From: Akkermansiaceae bacterium
GTDB lineage: Bacteria > Verrucomicrobiota > Verrucomicrobiia > Verrucomicrobiales > Akkermansiaceae
Assembly (NCBI GenBank): GCA_903908495.1
Contig: CAIVSK010000014.1
Span: forward strand, 27,315 to 91,314
Direction of reading: 5' to 3'
DNA: 64,000 nt
Numbering within the stretch: the first letter of the stretch is position 1; each line of letters opens with the position of its first letter. Of the stretch, positions 1 through 9,400 are shown piece after piece. The notes beneath the pieces are model-generated. The model was not told the DNA's origin. It saw only the letters and a program-made list of their open reading frames with translations, and searched no databases. The position numbers and the translations under genes were made by a program.

Positions 1-922
1 AAGTGGGGCAGGCCCCGAGCGGGTTATTGAAGGAAAACAGTGCGGCGGTGGGTGGACGCAGGGTGAAGCCGGTGCGTGGATTGGTCCACGTGTTGGTGAA
101 GATTTTGGCGGGGACTGCGGTGGCGTGGGGGGGGGCGCTGGCATCGGCCGCGACAATGCCGGCACTGCCTTTTCCTAGCGAAAATGCGGCTTCGAGGGCT
201 TCGAGGAGGCGCGAGTGGTGTTCCGGGGTGAGTGTGAGGCGGTCCTGGATGACCTCCACCGGTGATGTTAGCGTCTTGATGTCAGCGGGCAATGGCTCGT
301 CGCAGCGGTAGATCCGCCGCTGGATGAGGACGCGCAGGTAGCCTTGGGCGTTGAGAAACGGGAATAGGTCAGCCGCCGCGGTGGCGGCTGGGATCGGCAC
401 CGGAAAGGTGATCAGGACCGCTTGTCCAGCCAGATTGGCGAGCGCCCAGGCGGCGGCGGATTCGGGCGAATCCGGGCGGATTTCCTCGCCGGTGTGGGGG
501 TCATGACCGACGCCGAGGCGGGCGAATAGCAATTTGAGATAATCGTTGATCTCGGTGAGGGTGCCGACCGTCGAGCGGGTGGTGCGGACGTTGTTCTTTT
601 GCTCGATGGCAATGGCGGGCGGAATGCCGTCGATGCGATCGACAGCGGGTTTGTCCATGCGATCGAAGAATTGCCGGACATAGGGCGAGAAGGTTTCGAC
701 ATAGCGGCGCTGGCCTTCGGCGTAGAGCGTGTGAAACGCCAGCGACGATTTGCCGGAGCCGGAGGGGCCGGTGACGACGCTGAGCTTGCCGAGGGGGATT
801 TCCAGATCGAAGCCCTGGAGGTTATGTTGGCGACAGCCGCGCAGTGAAATAGCCGCGTTGGGGAGGCGGGGAGGGCGGTTGGTTGGCGGAGGCGTGTGAG
901 GGGAGGACGATTTGCGCGGCAC
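1..922 (-). CDS. uvrA: UvrA-family excinuclease ABC subunit A, N-terminal part (cut by window edge)
   Basis: This is the first ~307 residues of a UvrA homologue, the damage-recognition ATPase of nucleotide excision repair. The frame reads [20 protein letters not shown], then a Walker A loop [12 protein letters not shown], then [20 protein letters not shown] and [14 protein letters not shown], and [20 protein letters not shown]. These are the UvrA signature blocks. The wording [10 protein letters not shown] and [10 protein letters not shown] resembles the divergent UvrA paralogues (UvrA2-like) more than the canonical RQFLGQMEKP form, so it may be a second copy. The start is GTG at 922: an in-frame TAA lies 12 bases upstream and no other start fits before the conserved block. 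The first ~25 residues are Pro/Ser-rich. The C-terminal two thirds lie outside the window. Family assignment is firm; paralogue type is inferred. Confidence 0.9.
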   Translation of the reverse strand, partial: MPRKSSSPHTPPPTNRPPRLPNAAISLRGCRQHNLQGFDLEIPLGKLSVVTGPSGSGKSSLAFHTLYAEGQRRYVETFSPYVRQFFDRMDKPAVDRIDGIPPAIAIEQKNNVRTTRSTVGTLTEINDYLKLLFARLGVGHDPHTGEEIRPDSPESAAAWALANLAGQAVLITFPVPIPAATAAADLFPFLNAQGYLRVLIQRRIYRCDEPLPADIKTLTSPVEVIQDRLTLTPEHHSRLLEALEAAFSLGKGSAGIVAADASAPPHATAVPAKIFTNTWTNPRTGFTLRPPTAALFSFNNPLGACPT

Positions 923-1067
923 GCGGAGAGTTTAGGCGAGAATCGCGGGTTCGCCAGCGCAACCATTCAAGCTGGCCCGATCGGGCTGGAAACCGCGGTG
1001 AAAATCCGTGCGGCGGTGGTGGAACCGGCGGCTTGTCCGGCCGCAGGAAAAGGTTGGGCCGGGGGGC

Positions 1068-2990
1068 TCAATTCCTGCTGTTCACCTTGCCCGGAGCTGG
1101 CGTGCTGGCGGGGTCCGGTGCGGGACCATTGCCGATACCGGTACCGGTACCTTTGATGTCGACGGCAGGCAGTTTCGGGGCATCCGGGTCGATCCCGCGC
1201 ATCAGATCGCTGAAGTAGCTGGGGCGGTTCTGGGTGTTGGCGATTTCCGCCCGAATCAAGCCGACGGCGGGAGCTTCGTTGGGATCGGTGAGCCGCTCGA
1301 TCTGTTTGGTCAGGCCGGTGACGTAGGTGGAGGCCAGTTCGAGCAAGTCGGTTTCCAGATCGTGATCGAGCTTGTCCTGCTTGGCCAGGAACTTGGCATG
1401 AATCACGGTGACCTTCTCAAAGAAGTCTTTTTCCTGATCGACGCCACCGCGGCCACGGCCGCCACCACCACCGCCACCCTTGTCCGACTTGATTTGGACG
1501 AGGTCCAGCACTGCGGGTACGCGAGCACCGGCAGCGCGCCACTTCTTAAAGACTTTATCGACTTGTTGTTTGATGCCGGTCTGTTTGTCCTTATCGATTT
1601 GGTGGACCTTATAAATGATCTGGCGTTCAAAAGCCTCGTAGTTTTTTTCAATTTCCTTGGCCGAGGTCGCGTAAATCGGGGTGGCCTTGAGCCGCATCAT
1701 GTCGCGTGCCCGATCGAGGAATGCAGGCACATCAAAGCCCGGCAGCGGCGCAGGGGCCGGGATGACGGGCTCCACTGCAGGTGGCAGGGGCTCGATCTTG
1801 ACGATTTCGGGCTCGGGTTTTGGCTCAGGTTTGGGTTCGGCGCTGGCGCTTGGCGGGGTGGGGATGGAGGGCCGATCGATGGTCGGCGGCGTCTGCCGCG
1901 TGGGGGCGGCACTTGGTGTCACAGGGGGCTCCGGAGGGGGGGCGGGTTGGGTGGTATTGGTGAATTTGGGCACCAGAAAGAAGATGGCCACGGCCACCAT
2001 CGCCAGCCCCAGCAACACGACGTTGACGATTTTCCCGGATGAATCCGGTGCCGCGGCGGGCGCTCGCCGGTTGGCGGGCATTGAGCGGGCACCCGCAGGA
2101 GCGGCGACGCGTCGTTTCGCGGTTTTGCCGTGGGTTGGGGCGTGGGCGGGGGAAGCTGCGTGGGCGGCGGCCGGAGTTGCCGCGGCAATGGAGCGCAGAT
2201 CCTTGGCCATTTCCGCGGCACTGGGGTAGCGCAGATCCGGCACGGGATGGGTCGCGCGGCGGATGACCGCATCAAACCGCGCGTCACAACCACAGATGAC
2301 CGAGGTCGGGCGCGTGTCGGCGGCCGGCAGTCGGCCGGTCAACAGCTCGTGAAGCACCACTCCCACCGAAAAAATATCCGCCCGTGCGTCGACCTGGTTG
2401 GGATGCATGAGCACCTCCGGCGCGGTGTAATGGGGAGTGCCGAAGATGGTTTCGCCGGCCTTGACGGCTGCGCCAATGGGGCGCGCGAGTCCGAAGTCGC
2501 CGATTTTCGGCCGTGCCTGTTGATCGAGGAGGATGTTGCCGGGTTTGATGTCGCGATGGAGGATGCCGTGTTCGTGGGCATGGGCGAGGCCCTGGCAGAC
2601 GCCCACGGCGATGCGCGCGGCGGCCTCGGGGGCGATGGCGATGCCATGGGCCGAATGGAACAAGGTCTTGCCCGCCACAAACTCCATGATGATGAAGAGC
2701 ATGCCGGCCACCTCGCCAAAGTCGTAGACGCCGATGAGGTTGGGGTGGTTCAGGCGGGCCATCGCCTTGGCCTCCGCTTCAAAATTGGCACGGAATGATT
2801 CATCCTCGCCAAACTCACGCGGCAAAATCTTGATGGCCACGGGCCGATCCAGCGAAAGTTGCACCGCTTTGTAAACCGCTCCCATGCCGCCAGTGGCAAT
2901 CAGCCCCTCGATCTCATATCCCGGAAAAAGTGGGGCGAGACGGGCTGGCTCGGGTGCTTCGAAGGCAGCAATGGTGTTAGGGTCAGTCAT
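1068..2990 (-). CDS. Membrane-anchored Ser/Thr protein kinase (PknB/Hanks type)
   Basis: This is a 640-residue Hanks-type kinase. The kinase domain spans about residues 25-270, with the glycine loop GLIATGGMGAVYKA (29-42), ATP lysine K54 in VAIKILP, catalytic loop HRDIKPGN (145-152), DFGLA (165-169) and an APE motif near 190. A low-complexity Ala/Pro/Arg linker follows, then one membrane helix (about 321-343). The ~300-residue extracytoplasmic part has a long Pro-rich stretch, a helical charged region and a Gly-rich patch (about 500-515). No PASTA, WD40 or TPR sensor domain is recognised, so the signal is unknown. Autophosphorylation and substrate phosphorylation are expected from the family. 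It lies between uvrA and the RNase P RNA on the same strand with no sign of an operon. Confidence 0.93.
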   Translation of the reverse strand: MTDPNTIAAFEAPEPARLAPLFPGYEIEGLIATGGMGAVYKAVQLSLDRPVAIKILPREFGEDESFRANFEAEAKAMARLNHPNLIGVYDFGEVAGMLFIIMEFVAGKTLFHSAHGIAIAPEAAARIAVGVCQGLAHAHEHGILHRDIKPGNILLDQQARPKIGDFGLARPIGAAVKAGETIFGTPHYTAPEVLMHPNQVDARADIFSVGVVLHELLTGRLPAADTRPTSVICGCDARFDAVIRRATHPVPDLRYPSAAEMAKDLRSIAAATPAAAHAASPAHAPTHGKTAKRRVAAPAGARSMPANRRAPAAAPDSSGKIVNVVLLGLAMVAVAIFFLVPKFTNTTQPAPPPEPPVTPSAAPTRQTPPTIDRPSIPTPPSASAEPKPEPKPEPEIVKIEPLPPAVEPVIPAPAPLPGFDVPAFLDRARDMMRLKATPIYATSAKEIEKNYEAFERQIIYKVHQIDKDKQTGIKQQVDKVFKKWRAAGARVPAVLDLVQIKSDKGGGGGGGRGRGGVDQEKDFFEKVTVIHAKFLAKQDKLDHDLETDLLELASTYVTGLTKQIERLTDPNEAPAVGLIRAEIANTQNRPSYFSDLMRGIDPDAPKLPAVDIKGTGTGIGNGPAPDPASTPAPGKVNSRN

Positions 2991-3150
2991 CAGACGGGCG
3001 GGGGAGTTTTGTCCAAGAGGCGTTCGGGTTCAAGCACAATCCCTCACAGAATGGTGGCGGGCTCAAAGTGTTTACCCTGAGTGTGCGGATTAAACCCCAC
3101 GGTGGGGGAAAGTTGCGCGAAGCAAGGCCTGTGTTACGGCGATGGGAGGA

Positions 3151-3543
3151 GTGCCGCTCCCCTGTAAGCCGGATTTTGTCCGCCCCGCTCGCGCGGGGTT
3201 GTACGGTCATTTCTCTCACTCCGCCGGAGCGAAGCGCCCCGCTGACGCGGGATGCGACTAGTACCCGGAGAGTAACGGGCGGGCCGCCCTTCCCCTGTTA
3301 TGTCTTGCACCACGCGGGGTTTGCCGTGCCACCTTGGTTACCCTTGGCGCGGTGGGCGCTTACTCCACCATTTCACCCTTACCTGTGCCCTTGCGGGCCA
3401 TCGGCGGTATGCTTTCTGTTGCACTTTCCATCCGGCAGTCTCGCGACTGCCGTTCCTTGCTTTCACAAGGCACGTTGCCCTATGGTGTCCGGACTTTCCT
3501 CAAGCACGCTTGCGCGTTCCTGCGACCGTCCGGGGAGCGGCGT
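3151..3543 (-). ncRNA. rnpB: RNase P RNA (bacterial class A)
   Basis: This is the catalytic RNA of ribonuclease P, which matures the 5' ends of tRNAs. On the minus strand the conserved P4-proximal block GAGGAAAGTCCGGAC lies near 3489-3503, followed by CACCATAGGGCAACG. The segment GATGGAAAGTGCAACAGAAA and the 3' block AAAATCCGGCTTACAG near 3160-3180 also match. The ends were set by the P1 helix: GCCGCTCCCC at the 5' end (3532-3541) pairs with GGGGAGCGGC at the 3' end (3153-3162). The length of about 390 nt is normal for class A. Many short spurious frames cross it on both strands and none is a gene. No convincing promoter or terminator was found. Confidence 0.95.
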
Positions 3544-3807
3544 GGCGACTGTCGTCCGGATTGGGGGCCGCTGCCAAGGAAAACTTGGGCTCATGGTGAA
3601 AAAGTCGGGGCGGGCGAGTGAGGTCAAGCGTACAAGGAGCGTCGGCCGCCGAGTCGTCGAGCCCATGGGGAGGCAGTGGGTGGTGGAATTCCTCAGCCCA
3701 TTGACCTCTCATGGTCCCGGGCGATGCGGAGATCGCCCTTCCCTGGTTTCGCCGTCATGCGGCCGTTTGGTGCTTTCATGCAGGTGGTAACTCGCTACTA
3801 TGTGTGC

Positions 3808-4305
3808 ATGCGCCGCCGGATCACGATTTTCGCCCTTCTCGTCATGATTCTGCTGGCGGTTAGCGCTTGGTGGTATTCACCGACGCAAGTACTGAAGCGT
3901 CGGTGCAACCGGTTTTTCGACGCCATTTCCTTCACCGAGAAGGCCAAGCCGGAGACTCGCCGCCTGCAAGTGCTCAAGCTGGGCGATTTTCTGGATCGGA
4001 CGGTCGCGCTTGCCGGAAAGGACCTGCCCGAGGAGATTTCCAGCCCCGCCCAGCGCGATGAATTCCAGGCCATCTTCGCCATCGCCTGTGACGCCTGCCG
4101 CTTTGTGGCCATCACCGAGCGCAAGATCGAATTCATGGGCATCGACGGCGAGACGGCCTCGGTGCAAGTCACCGTCAGGGTGGGCATCGGCCACCCGGAA
4201 GGCGGCAAACTCTTCAATGGCACCCATCGCTTGATGCTGACCTGGCATCACACCACGCCGGGTTGGTGCCTCAGCGGTCTGGCGTGGGATAAGATCGGCC
4301 CGTGA
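3808..4305 (+). CDS. Small single-pass membrane or secreted protein of unknown function
   Basis: This 165-residue protein starts with a basic MRRR followed by a hydrophobic helix (IFALLVMILLAVSAWWY), a membrane anchor or uncleaved signal. The rest is soluble and mixed alpha/beta: a charged helical part (about 25-95) and a C-terminal beta-rich part ending in WDKIGP. No family is recognised. The ATG at 3808 was chosen because it sits directly before the signal-like helix; the frame stays open upstream to 3676, but that extension overlaps the presumed rnpB promoter side and is Pro/Arg-rich. It is followed after 66 bp by the YgiB-like lipoprotein gene on the same strand, so co-transcription is possible. 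Confidence 0.7.
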   Translation: MRRRITIFALLVMILLAVSAWWYSPTQVLKRRCNRFFDAISFTEKAKPETRRLQVLKLGDFLDRTVALAGKDLPEEISSPAQRDEFQAIFAIACDACRFVAITERKIEFMGIDGETASVQVTVRVGIGHPEGGKLFNGTHRLMLTWHHTTPGWCLSGLAWDKIGP

Positions 4306-4371
4306 GCGCCGGCTTGAATCGCGAGTGCTGCAATTGACACCGGCGGGTGGCAGCGCCATGGTCCGCGCCCC

Positions 4372-5130
4372 ATGAAAATGCGCAGTCGTTTCTTCACCCC
4401 GCTCCGCCCCGGCGGCATCCTCCGCTGGTCCACCGCCTGCATTTTGGCGGGCGGGATGGTCGGGATGACGGGATGCGAGCGGAAATATGTGGCCACCGAG
4501 CGGGATCAGAAGATGGCTCAAGTCCAATCCAAATTGGTGGCCTTGGACGCGCAGAAGGCGAAGCTGGCCGGCGGCGAAGTGGAGAACAACTTCAACCTGC
4601 CGGGGCTGGGGTTCTATCATGCCGAGGCCCGCGATTTTTTCGAATACCCGTATGGTTTTGAACAGGACGGGCGCTGGTTCGTCAATGGCAAGTGGCAGGA
4701 CCAGCCGCAGGCGGAAGCCGCCGTGGCGGCCAGTCGGCCCACCCCGGAGGCCTTGAAGAAGGTGGAGGACGCGTTGGACCGCGAGCAACAACTGCTGGCC
4801 AGCCAGGACAAAGGCGCGTTTGCCACTGCCGGGCACAATTCCAACCAGGGGCTCGGTTGCGGTACTGCGTTGATGATGTACTGGCTCATTTCCGGCAATC
4901 GCGGCAGCTACCGGCCCGGCCCGGGTTTCCAACAAGCGGGCGTCCAAGCGGCGACCTGGCAACGCGGCGTCGACGACCAACGCCGCAGCGTGAGCGCCTA
5001 CGCCTCGGCCAATCCCGGTTACAGCCGGTTGGTCGCGCAAAGCAACCGCAGCGGCAACACCGTCACGGCGGGCCAATCGGTGCGCGGTGGTTTCGGGGCG
5101 AGCGGCAAGAGTTCTTCCTCCGCCACTTGA
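4372..5130 (+). CDS. Putative lipoprotein, YgiB (DUF1190)-like
   Basis: This 252-residue protein has a basic N-terminus, a hydrophobic stretch and a lipobox ending MTGC with Cys35, so it is probably anchored as a lipoprotein. The middle contains an Ala/Lys/Gln-rich helix, an aromatic segment (FFEYPYGF) and another helix with LDREQQLLAS. The C-terminus is Gly/Ser-rich and includes SVRGGFGASGKSSSS, which resembles the tail of E. coli YgiB. The next gene, 4 bases after the stop, is a YgiC-type ligase. The ygiB-ygiC order is widely conserved, and this context is the main reason for the call. Direct sequence similarity is weak, so the family label is an inference. Confidence 0.65.
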   Translation: MKMRSRFFTPLRPGGILRWSTACILAGGMVGMTGCERKYVATERDQKMAQVQSKLVALDAQKAKLAGGEVENNFNLPGLGFYHAEARDFFEYPYGFEQDGRWFVNGKWQDQPQAEAAVAASRPTPEALKKVEDALDREQQLLASQDKGAFATAGHNSNQGLGCGTALMMYWLISGNRGSYRPGPGFQQAGVQAATWQRGVDDQRRSVSAYASANPGYSRLVAQSNRSGNTVTAGQSVRGGFGASGKSSSSAT

Positions 5131-5134
5131 ATCC

Positions 5135-6286
5135 ATGGCCGTGCGCTCTAACATCCGCCTGCTGTCCCGCCTGCCGCGCCCGGGGTGGAAGCCACGCGTC
5201 GAGGCCGCCGGGCTCATCTGGCACGGCGAGGGCGGCATCCCCTATTGGAATGAAAACCAGCATCTGGTGCTCACCCTGGAGGCGGCCGAGGTGTTGGAGG
5301 ATGCCGCCACCGATCTGCACGCCTTGTGCCTGGACGCTTGTGAGCAAATCGTGCGCCGCGGGTGGTGGGCGCGCCTGGCCATTCCGGACGCAGCCGCCGG
5401 CTTGATCCAAGCGTCGTGGCTGGAGCGCGATTTCTCCCTCTATGGCCGCTTCGATCTGGCCTGGAACGGCAGCGGCCCGCCGAAAATGTTGGAATACAAC
5501 GCCGATACGCCCACATCATTGTTAGAGGCGGCGGTGATCCAGTGGCACTGGCTGGAGGATACCTATCCGGAGTGCGACCAACTCAACTCGATCCACGAGG
5601 CATTGGTGGATCGCTGGCGCGCGGTGAGCGAGACGACCGTGCATTTTGCCTGCGCCTGGGACCAGGTGGAGGACCGCCAAACCATCGCCTACCTGGCCGA
5701 AACCGCTGAGCAGGCCGGCAAATCCGTGGTGCTCATGGACATGCACGAGATCGGCCTCTCGCCGGATGGCCGCTTCACCGACACCGGCGAACGGCCGATC
5801 GACAAGCTGTTCAAGCTCTATCCGTGGGAGTGGATGGCGCGCGAGCCGTTTTTCGCCGAAATCGGCCCTGAGCGCCACCGCTTCGTCGAACCTGCCTGGA
5901 AAATGATGTTGTCTAACAAAGGATTGCTGCCGGTGTTGTGGGAACTCAATCCCGGCCATCCCTTGTTGCTGCCCGCCGCCCTGTCGCGCGAGGAGCTCTG
6001 TTCACAAGGAATCTCGCGGTGGGTGGAAAAACCGTTTTTCGGCCGCGAGGGGGCGGGGGTTGCCATGTTGGAGGACGGCATCCGCGTGGCCCGGGGTGCC
6101 GACGGCCACCCTGGCGAACCGCTGGCCTATCAGCAATCCGCGGAGCTCTTCAGCGCCGGTGGCAAACATTTCGTGTGGGGGCTGTGGATGGTCGGCGACG
6201 CCTGCCGCGGCCTCTCCGCGCGCGGCGACTCGTCGCCTGTCACCGGCAACCTCAGCCAGTTCTATCCGCACCGCATCGAGGGCTGA
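5135..6286 (+). CDS. Glutathionylspermidine synthase-like ATP-grasp protein (YgiC family)
   Basis: This 383-residue protein resembles the C-terminal ATP-grasp synthetase half of glutathionylspermidine synthase, as in the stand-alone proteins YgiC and YjfC. Diagnostic blocks are PYWNENQHLVLTLEAAEVLE near the N-terminus, FDLAWNGSGPPKMLEYNADTPTSLLE, IDKLFKLYPWEWM, EPAWKMMLSNKGLLPVLWEL and WVEKPFFGREGAGV, ending with a typical SPVTGNLSQFYPH. These supply the nucleotide and Mg-binding surfaces of the family. No amidase domain is present. The physiological substrate of YgiC-type proteins is not settled, so only an ATP-dependent amide-forming ligase can be claimed. The ATG at 5135 follows the lipoprotein stop by 4 bases, pointing to translational coupling. 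Confidence 0.88.
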   Translation: MAVRSNIRLLSRLPRPGWKPRVEAAGLIWHGEGGIPYWNENQHLVLTLEAAEVLEDAATDLHALCLDACEQIVRRGWWARLAIPDAAAGLIQASWLERDFSLYGRFDLAWNGSGPPKMLEYNADTPTSLLEAAVIQWHWLEDTYPECDQLNSIHEALVDRWRAVSETTVHFACAWDQVEDRQTIAYLAETAEQAGKSVVLMDMHEIGLSPDGRFTDTGERPIDKLFKLYPWEWMAREPFFAEIGPERHRFVEPAWKMMLSNKGLLPVLWELNPGHPLLLPAALSREELCSQGISRWVEKPFFGREGAGVAMLEDGIRVARGADGHPGEPLAYQQSAELFSAGGKHFVWGLWMVGDACRGLSARGDSSPVTGNLSQFYPHRIEG

Positions 6287-6460
6287 GCCGCCAAGCAGCA
6301 AAGGGAAATTGATTGAAGAAGCCGCTGATGAGCACCGTATCAGCGGGGCTGGGTGGCCATGGCGGTGAGACATCCGGCCATGGAGCTGCCCAAACTCCGC
6401 TTGTGAAGCGATTTTTCATTCCAGCCACCCCGCCACCCCGAACCTCCAATGCCAAGATCC

Positions 6461-9400
6461 ATGAAAAACATCGTCATCCCGTTGCTAGTGACCGCCTGCC
6501 ATGGCCTGCTGTTGGCTGTGGTGCCGGCTGCCGAAGCCAGAACCCTCTGGCAAATTGGCAAGACCGATCACAGCAACGCCGAATTCGCGTTGGCACCTAA
6601 CGGATTCTCTCAATTCAAGCAGGACGCGTTCTTCGTGATCGGTGAATCCGACCCGCACCACGACTGGCCCTATGTGCATCCCGGCCCCGGCGACTCGTGG
6701 GCCGGGGCGCGCCCGCACACTTTCACCATCCTCTTCGGCGTGCAGGGCGTGCCCGCTGCGGGTGAATGCAAGTTGTGTTTCGATCTGCTCGACACCCAGC
6801 ACAGCTCGCCGCCGAAGCTGCACATCGAGGTGAATGGCACCCAGTTCGATCAGCAAATGCCAGCCGGTGCCGGCGATGCTTCGGTGCTAGGTGACCCCGC
6901 GAAAGGCAAGCCCTACCAGTTCTCCGTGGCATTCCCTGCGGACCTGCTGAAGCCCGGCAACAATCAAATCGATATCTCCAACGTGGCCGGCAGCTGGGTG
7001 TTGTACGATTCCGTTAGCCTCGTGACCCAAGCCGCCATAACGACGGCACCGGTGGTGAATTTCGCTGACGTGCGCTCGGTCCGGAGCACGCCCGCGCTGG
7101 TCGATAAGGGCGGCAAGCTGTTCCAACCGGTGGCCTTGTCGGTGGTGTGCCTGGGCACCCCGCAAGACGCCGCTGTGTGCGTCAACGGCGCGGAGACGGG
7201 CCGCGTCAAGCTTGCCCAGGGCAGCCAGGAGTTTGAAACCCTCGTCCCCGCGGTGGACAAAGTCACCCAAGCCACCATCTCGCTGGTGACGGATGGCAAA
7301 ACCCTGGCCAGCCGGACTCTGACGCTCACGCCGGTTCGCAAATGGGAGGTGTATGTGCTGATGCATTCACACACCGACATCGGATACACCGACATCCAGC
7401 CTAACATTGAGAAGAAGCAGGCCCAGAACGTCATCCGTGCCCTGGACTTGATCCGCGCCACCAAGGATTATCCCGCGGGTGCCAAATTCAAATGGAATCT
7501 GGAGGTGATGTGGACCGCCGACCAGTTCGCCCGCGTCGCCACGCCGCAGCAACTGCGCGAGTTCGACCAGGCGGTCCGCGATGGCGATATCGGTGTGGAC
7601 GCGATGTATGGCAACCTTCTAACCGGTCTGTGCCGCTATGAGGAAATGGTCCGCCAGATCAGTTATGCCACCACGCTGGGACAGCGCAACGGCCGCCAGG
7701 TGGACTCGATGATGATCAGCGACGTGCCGGGCATGACCTGGGGCGTGGTGCCGGCCCTGGCCAGCCACGGGGTTAAATACATCTCCAACGGGCCCAACGC
7801 CTCGCGCACCATGGACGGCGACCGCATCGGTTACGTGCGGGTGCAGTGGGAGAACACCCCGTTTTACTGGGAGTCTCCGTCGGGCACGGAGAAAGTCCTG
7901 TATTGGGGGGCTCAGGGCGGTTATTCGTTCGGCCATCACTTCGCCTCCATCCAGCAGGGGCTGCCGTTTCTGTTGGATCGATTGGAAGAGCAGAAATATC
8001 CCTATGACATCGTCCAGTTGCGTTGGACCAAGGGCGACAACGGCCCGCCCGATGAAGGGGTCATGCCAGCGCTGCGCGAGTGGAATGCCAAGTATGCCTA
8101 TCCGAAGCTTGTCATCGCCACCACCAGCGAGGCGTTTCATGCTTTTGAGAAACGCTACGGCGACAAGTTGCCAACGTTCCGTGGTGACATGACGCCGTAC
8201 TGGGAGGATGGTGCCGGTTCGTCCGCCCGCGAGACCGCGCTCAACCGCCACTCGGTGGACCGCCTGCTGCAAGCCGAGACGCTGTGGGCCATGCGCAAGC
8301 CCGGCGCCTTTCCGCTGGCCGAGTTCGCCGTGGCCTGGAAAAACGCCGCGATGTATAGCGAGCACACCTGGGGTGCCCATAACAGCATCAGCCAGCCCGA
8401 TCTGGCATTTGTCAAAAACCAGTGGAATTACAAGCAAGGATACGCGCTCACCGCCGACAGGGTTTCACGCGAGTTGCTCGGCAAGGCTCTGGGTGGTTTA
8501 GGCCGCGGGGACGGGGCGGTGGATGTCTTCAACACCGCGTCATGGGAGCGCAGCGACCTGGTCACCTTGCCGAAGGAAACCCGCGGCGATTGCGTCAAGG
8601 ACGCGGATGGCAAGCCGGTGCCCTCGCAACGTCTCGCCTCGGGCGAGTTGGCATTCCTCGCCGGCGCAGTGCCGCCATTGGGTTCCAAACGCTTCCTCAT
8701 CGGCTCCGGTACCCCGGGCACAGCCAAGGCCGCGGTGGCAGCAACCTCGTTGACCACGCCGCTGCTGCAAATCAAGCTCGACCCCGCCAGCGGCGATATC
8801 GTCAGCTTGCGGCGCGAGGGCATCGACGGTGAGCTGGCAAACGGGAAAATCAACAACTATATCTATCTGCCAGGCGGCAACCTGAAGGACGCCAAGCCCG
8901 CCGGTGCGGCAAAGATAAGCGTCAAGGAGGCCGGTCCGCTGGTCGTTTCGTTGTTGGTGGAAAGCGATGCGCCGGGATGCAACAAGCTGGAGCGTGAAGT
9001 TCGCCTGATCGACGGCATTGACCGTGTTGAGATCATTGACTTGGTTGACAAACAGGCGCTGCGCGCGGTGGAAGGCGTGCATTTCGGCTTCAGCTTCAAC
9101 ATCGCCGAGCCGAAGGTGCATATCAACAGCCCCGGGGCGATCGGCCAGCCGGAAATCGATCAATTGGCCGGTGCGTGCAAGAACTGGTTCTCGGTGGAGC
9201 GCTGGGTGGACATTTCCAACGCAACGCAAGGAGTGACCTGGTCCACCGCGGATGCGCCACTCATGGAGATGGGCGGGTTGACGGCAAACCTGCCGCGCAG
9301 CCAACCCGATCCCAACGCCTATCTGAAACGCATCGAGCCGTCCGCCACGATCTATTCATGGGTGATGAACAACCATTGGCACACCAATTACCGCGCCGAT

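Noticed and set aside
1008-2042. 344-codon plus-strand frame antisense to the Ser/Thr kinase
   Set aside because: The minus-strand kinase has all catalytic motifs; the antisense frame is Gly/Asp-rich with no recognisable domain.
3068-3790. Long plus-strand open frames across 3068-3790
   Set aside because: They run antisense through the RNase P RNA, whose conserved blocks and P1 helix explain the sequence; the translations are Arg/Cys/Pro-rich and match no protein family.
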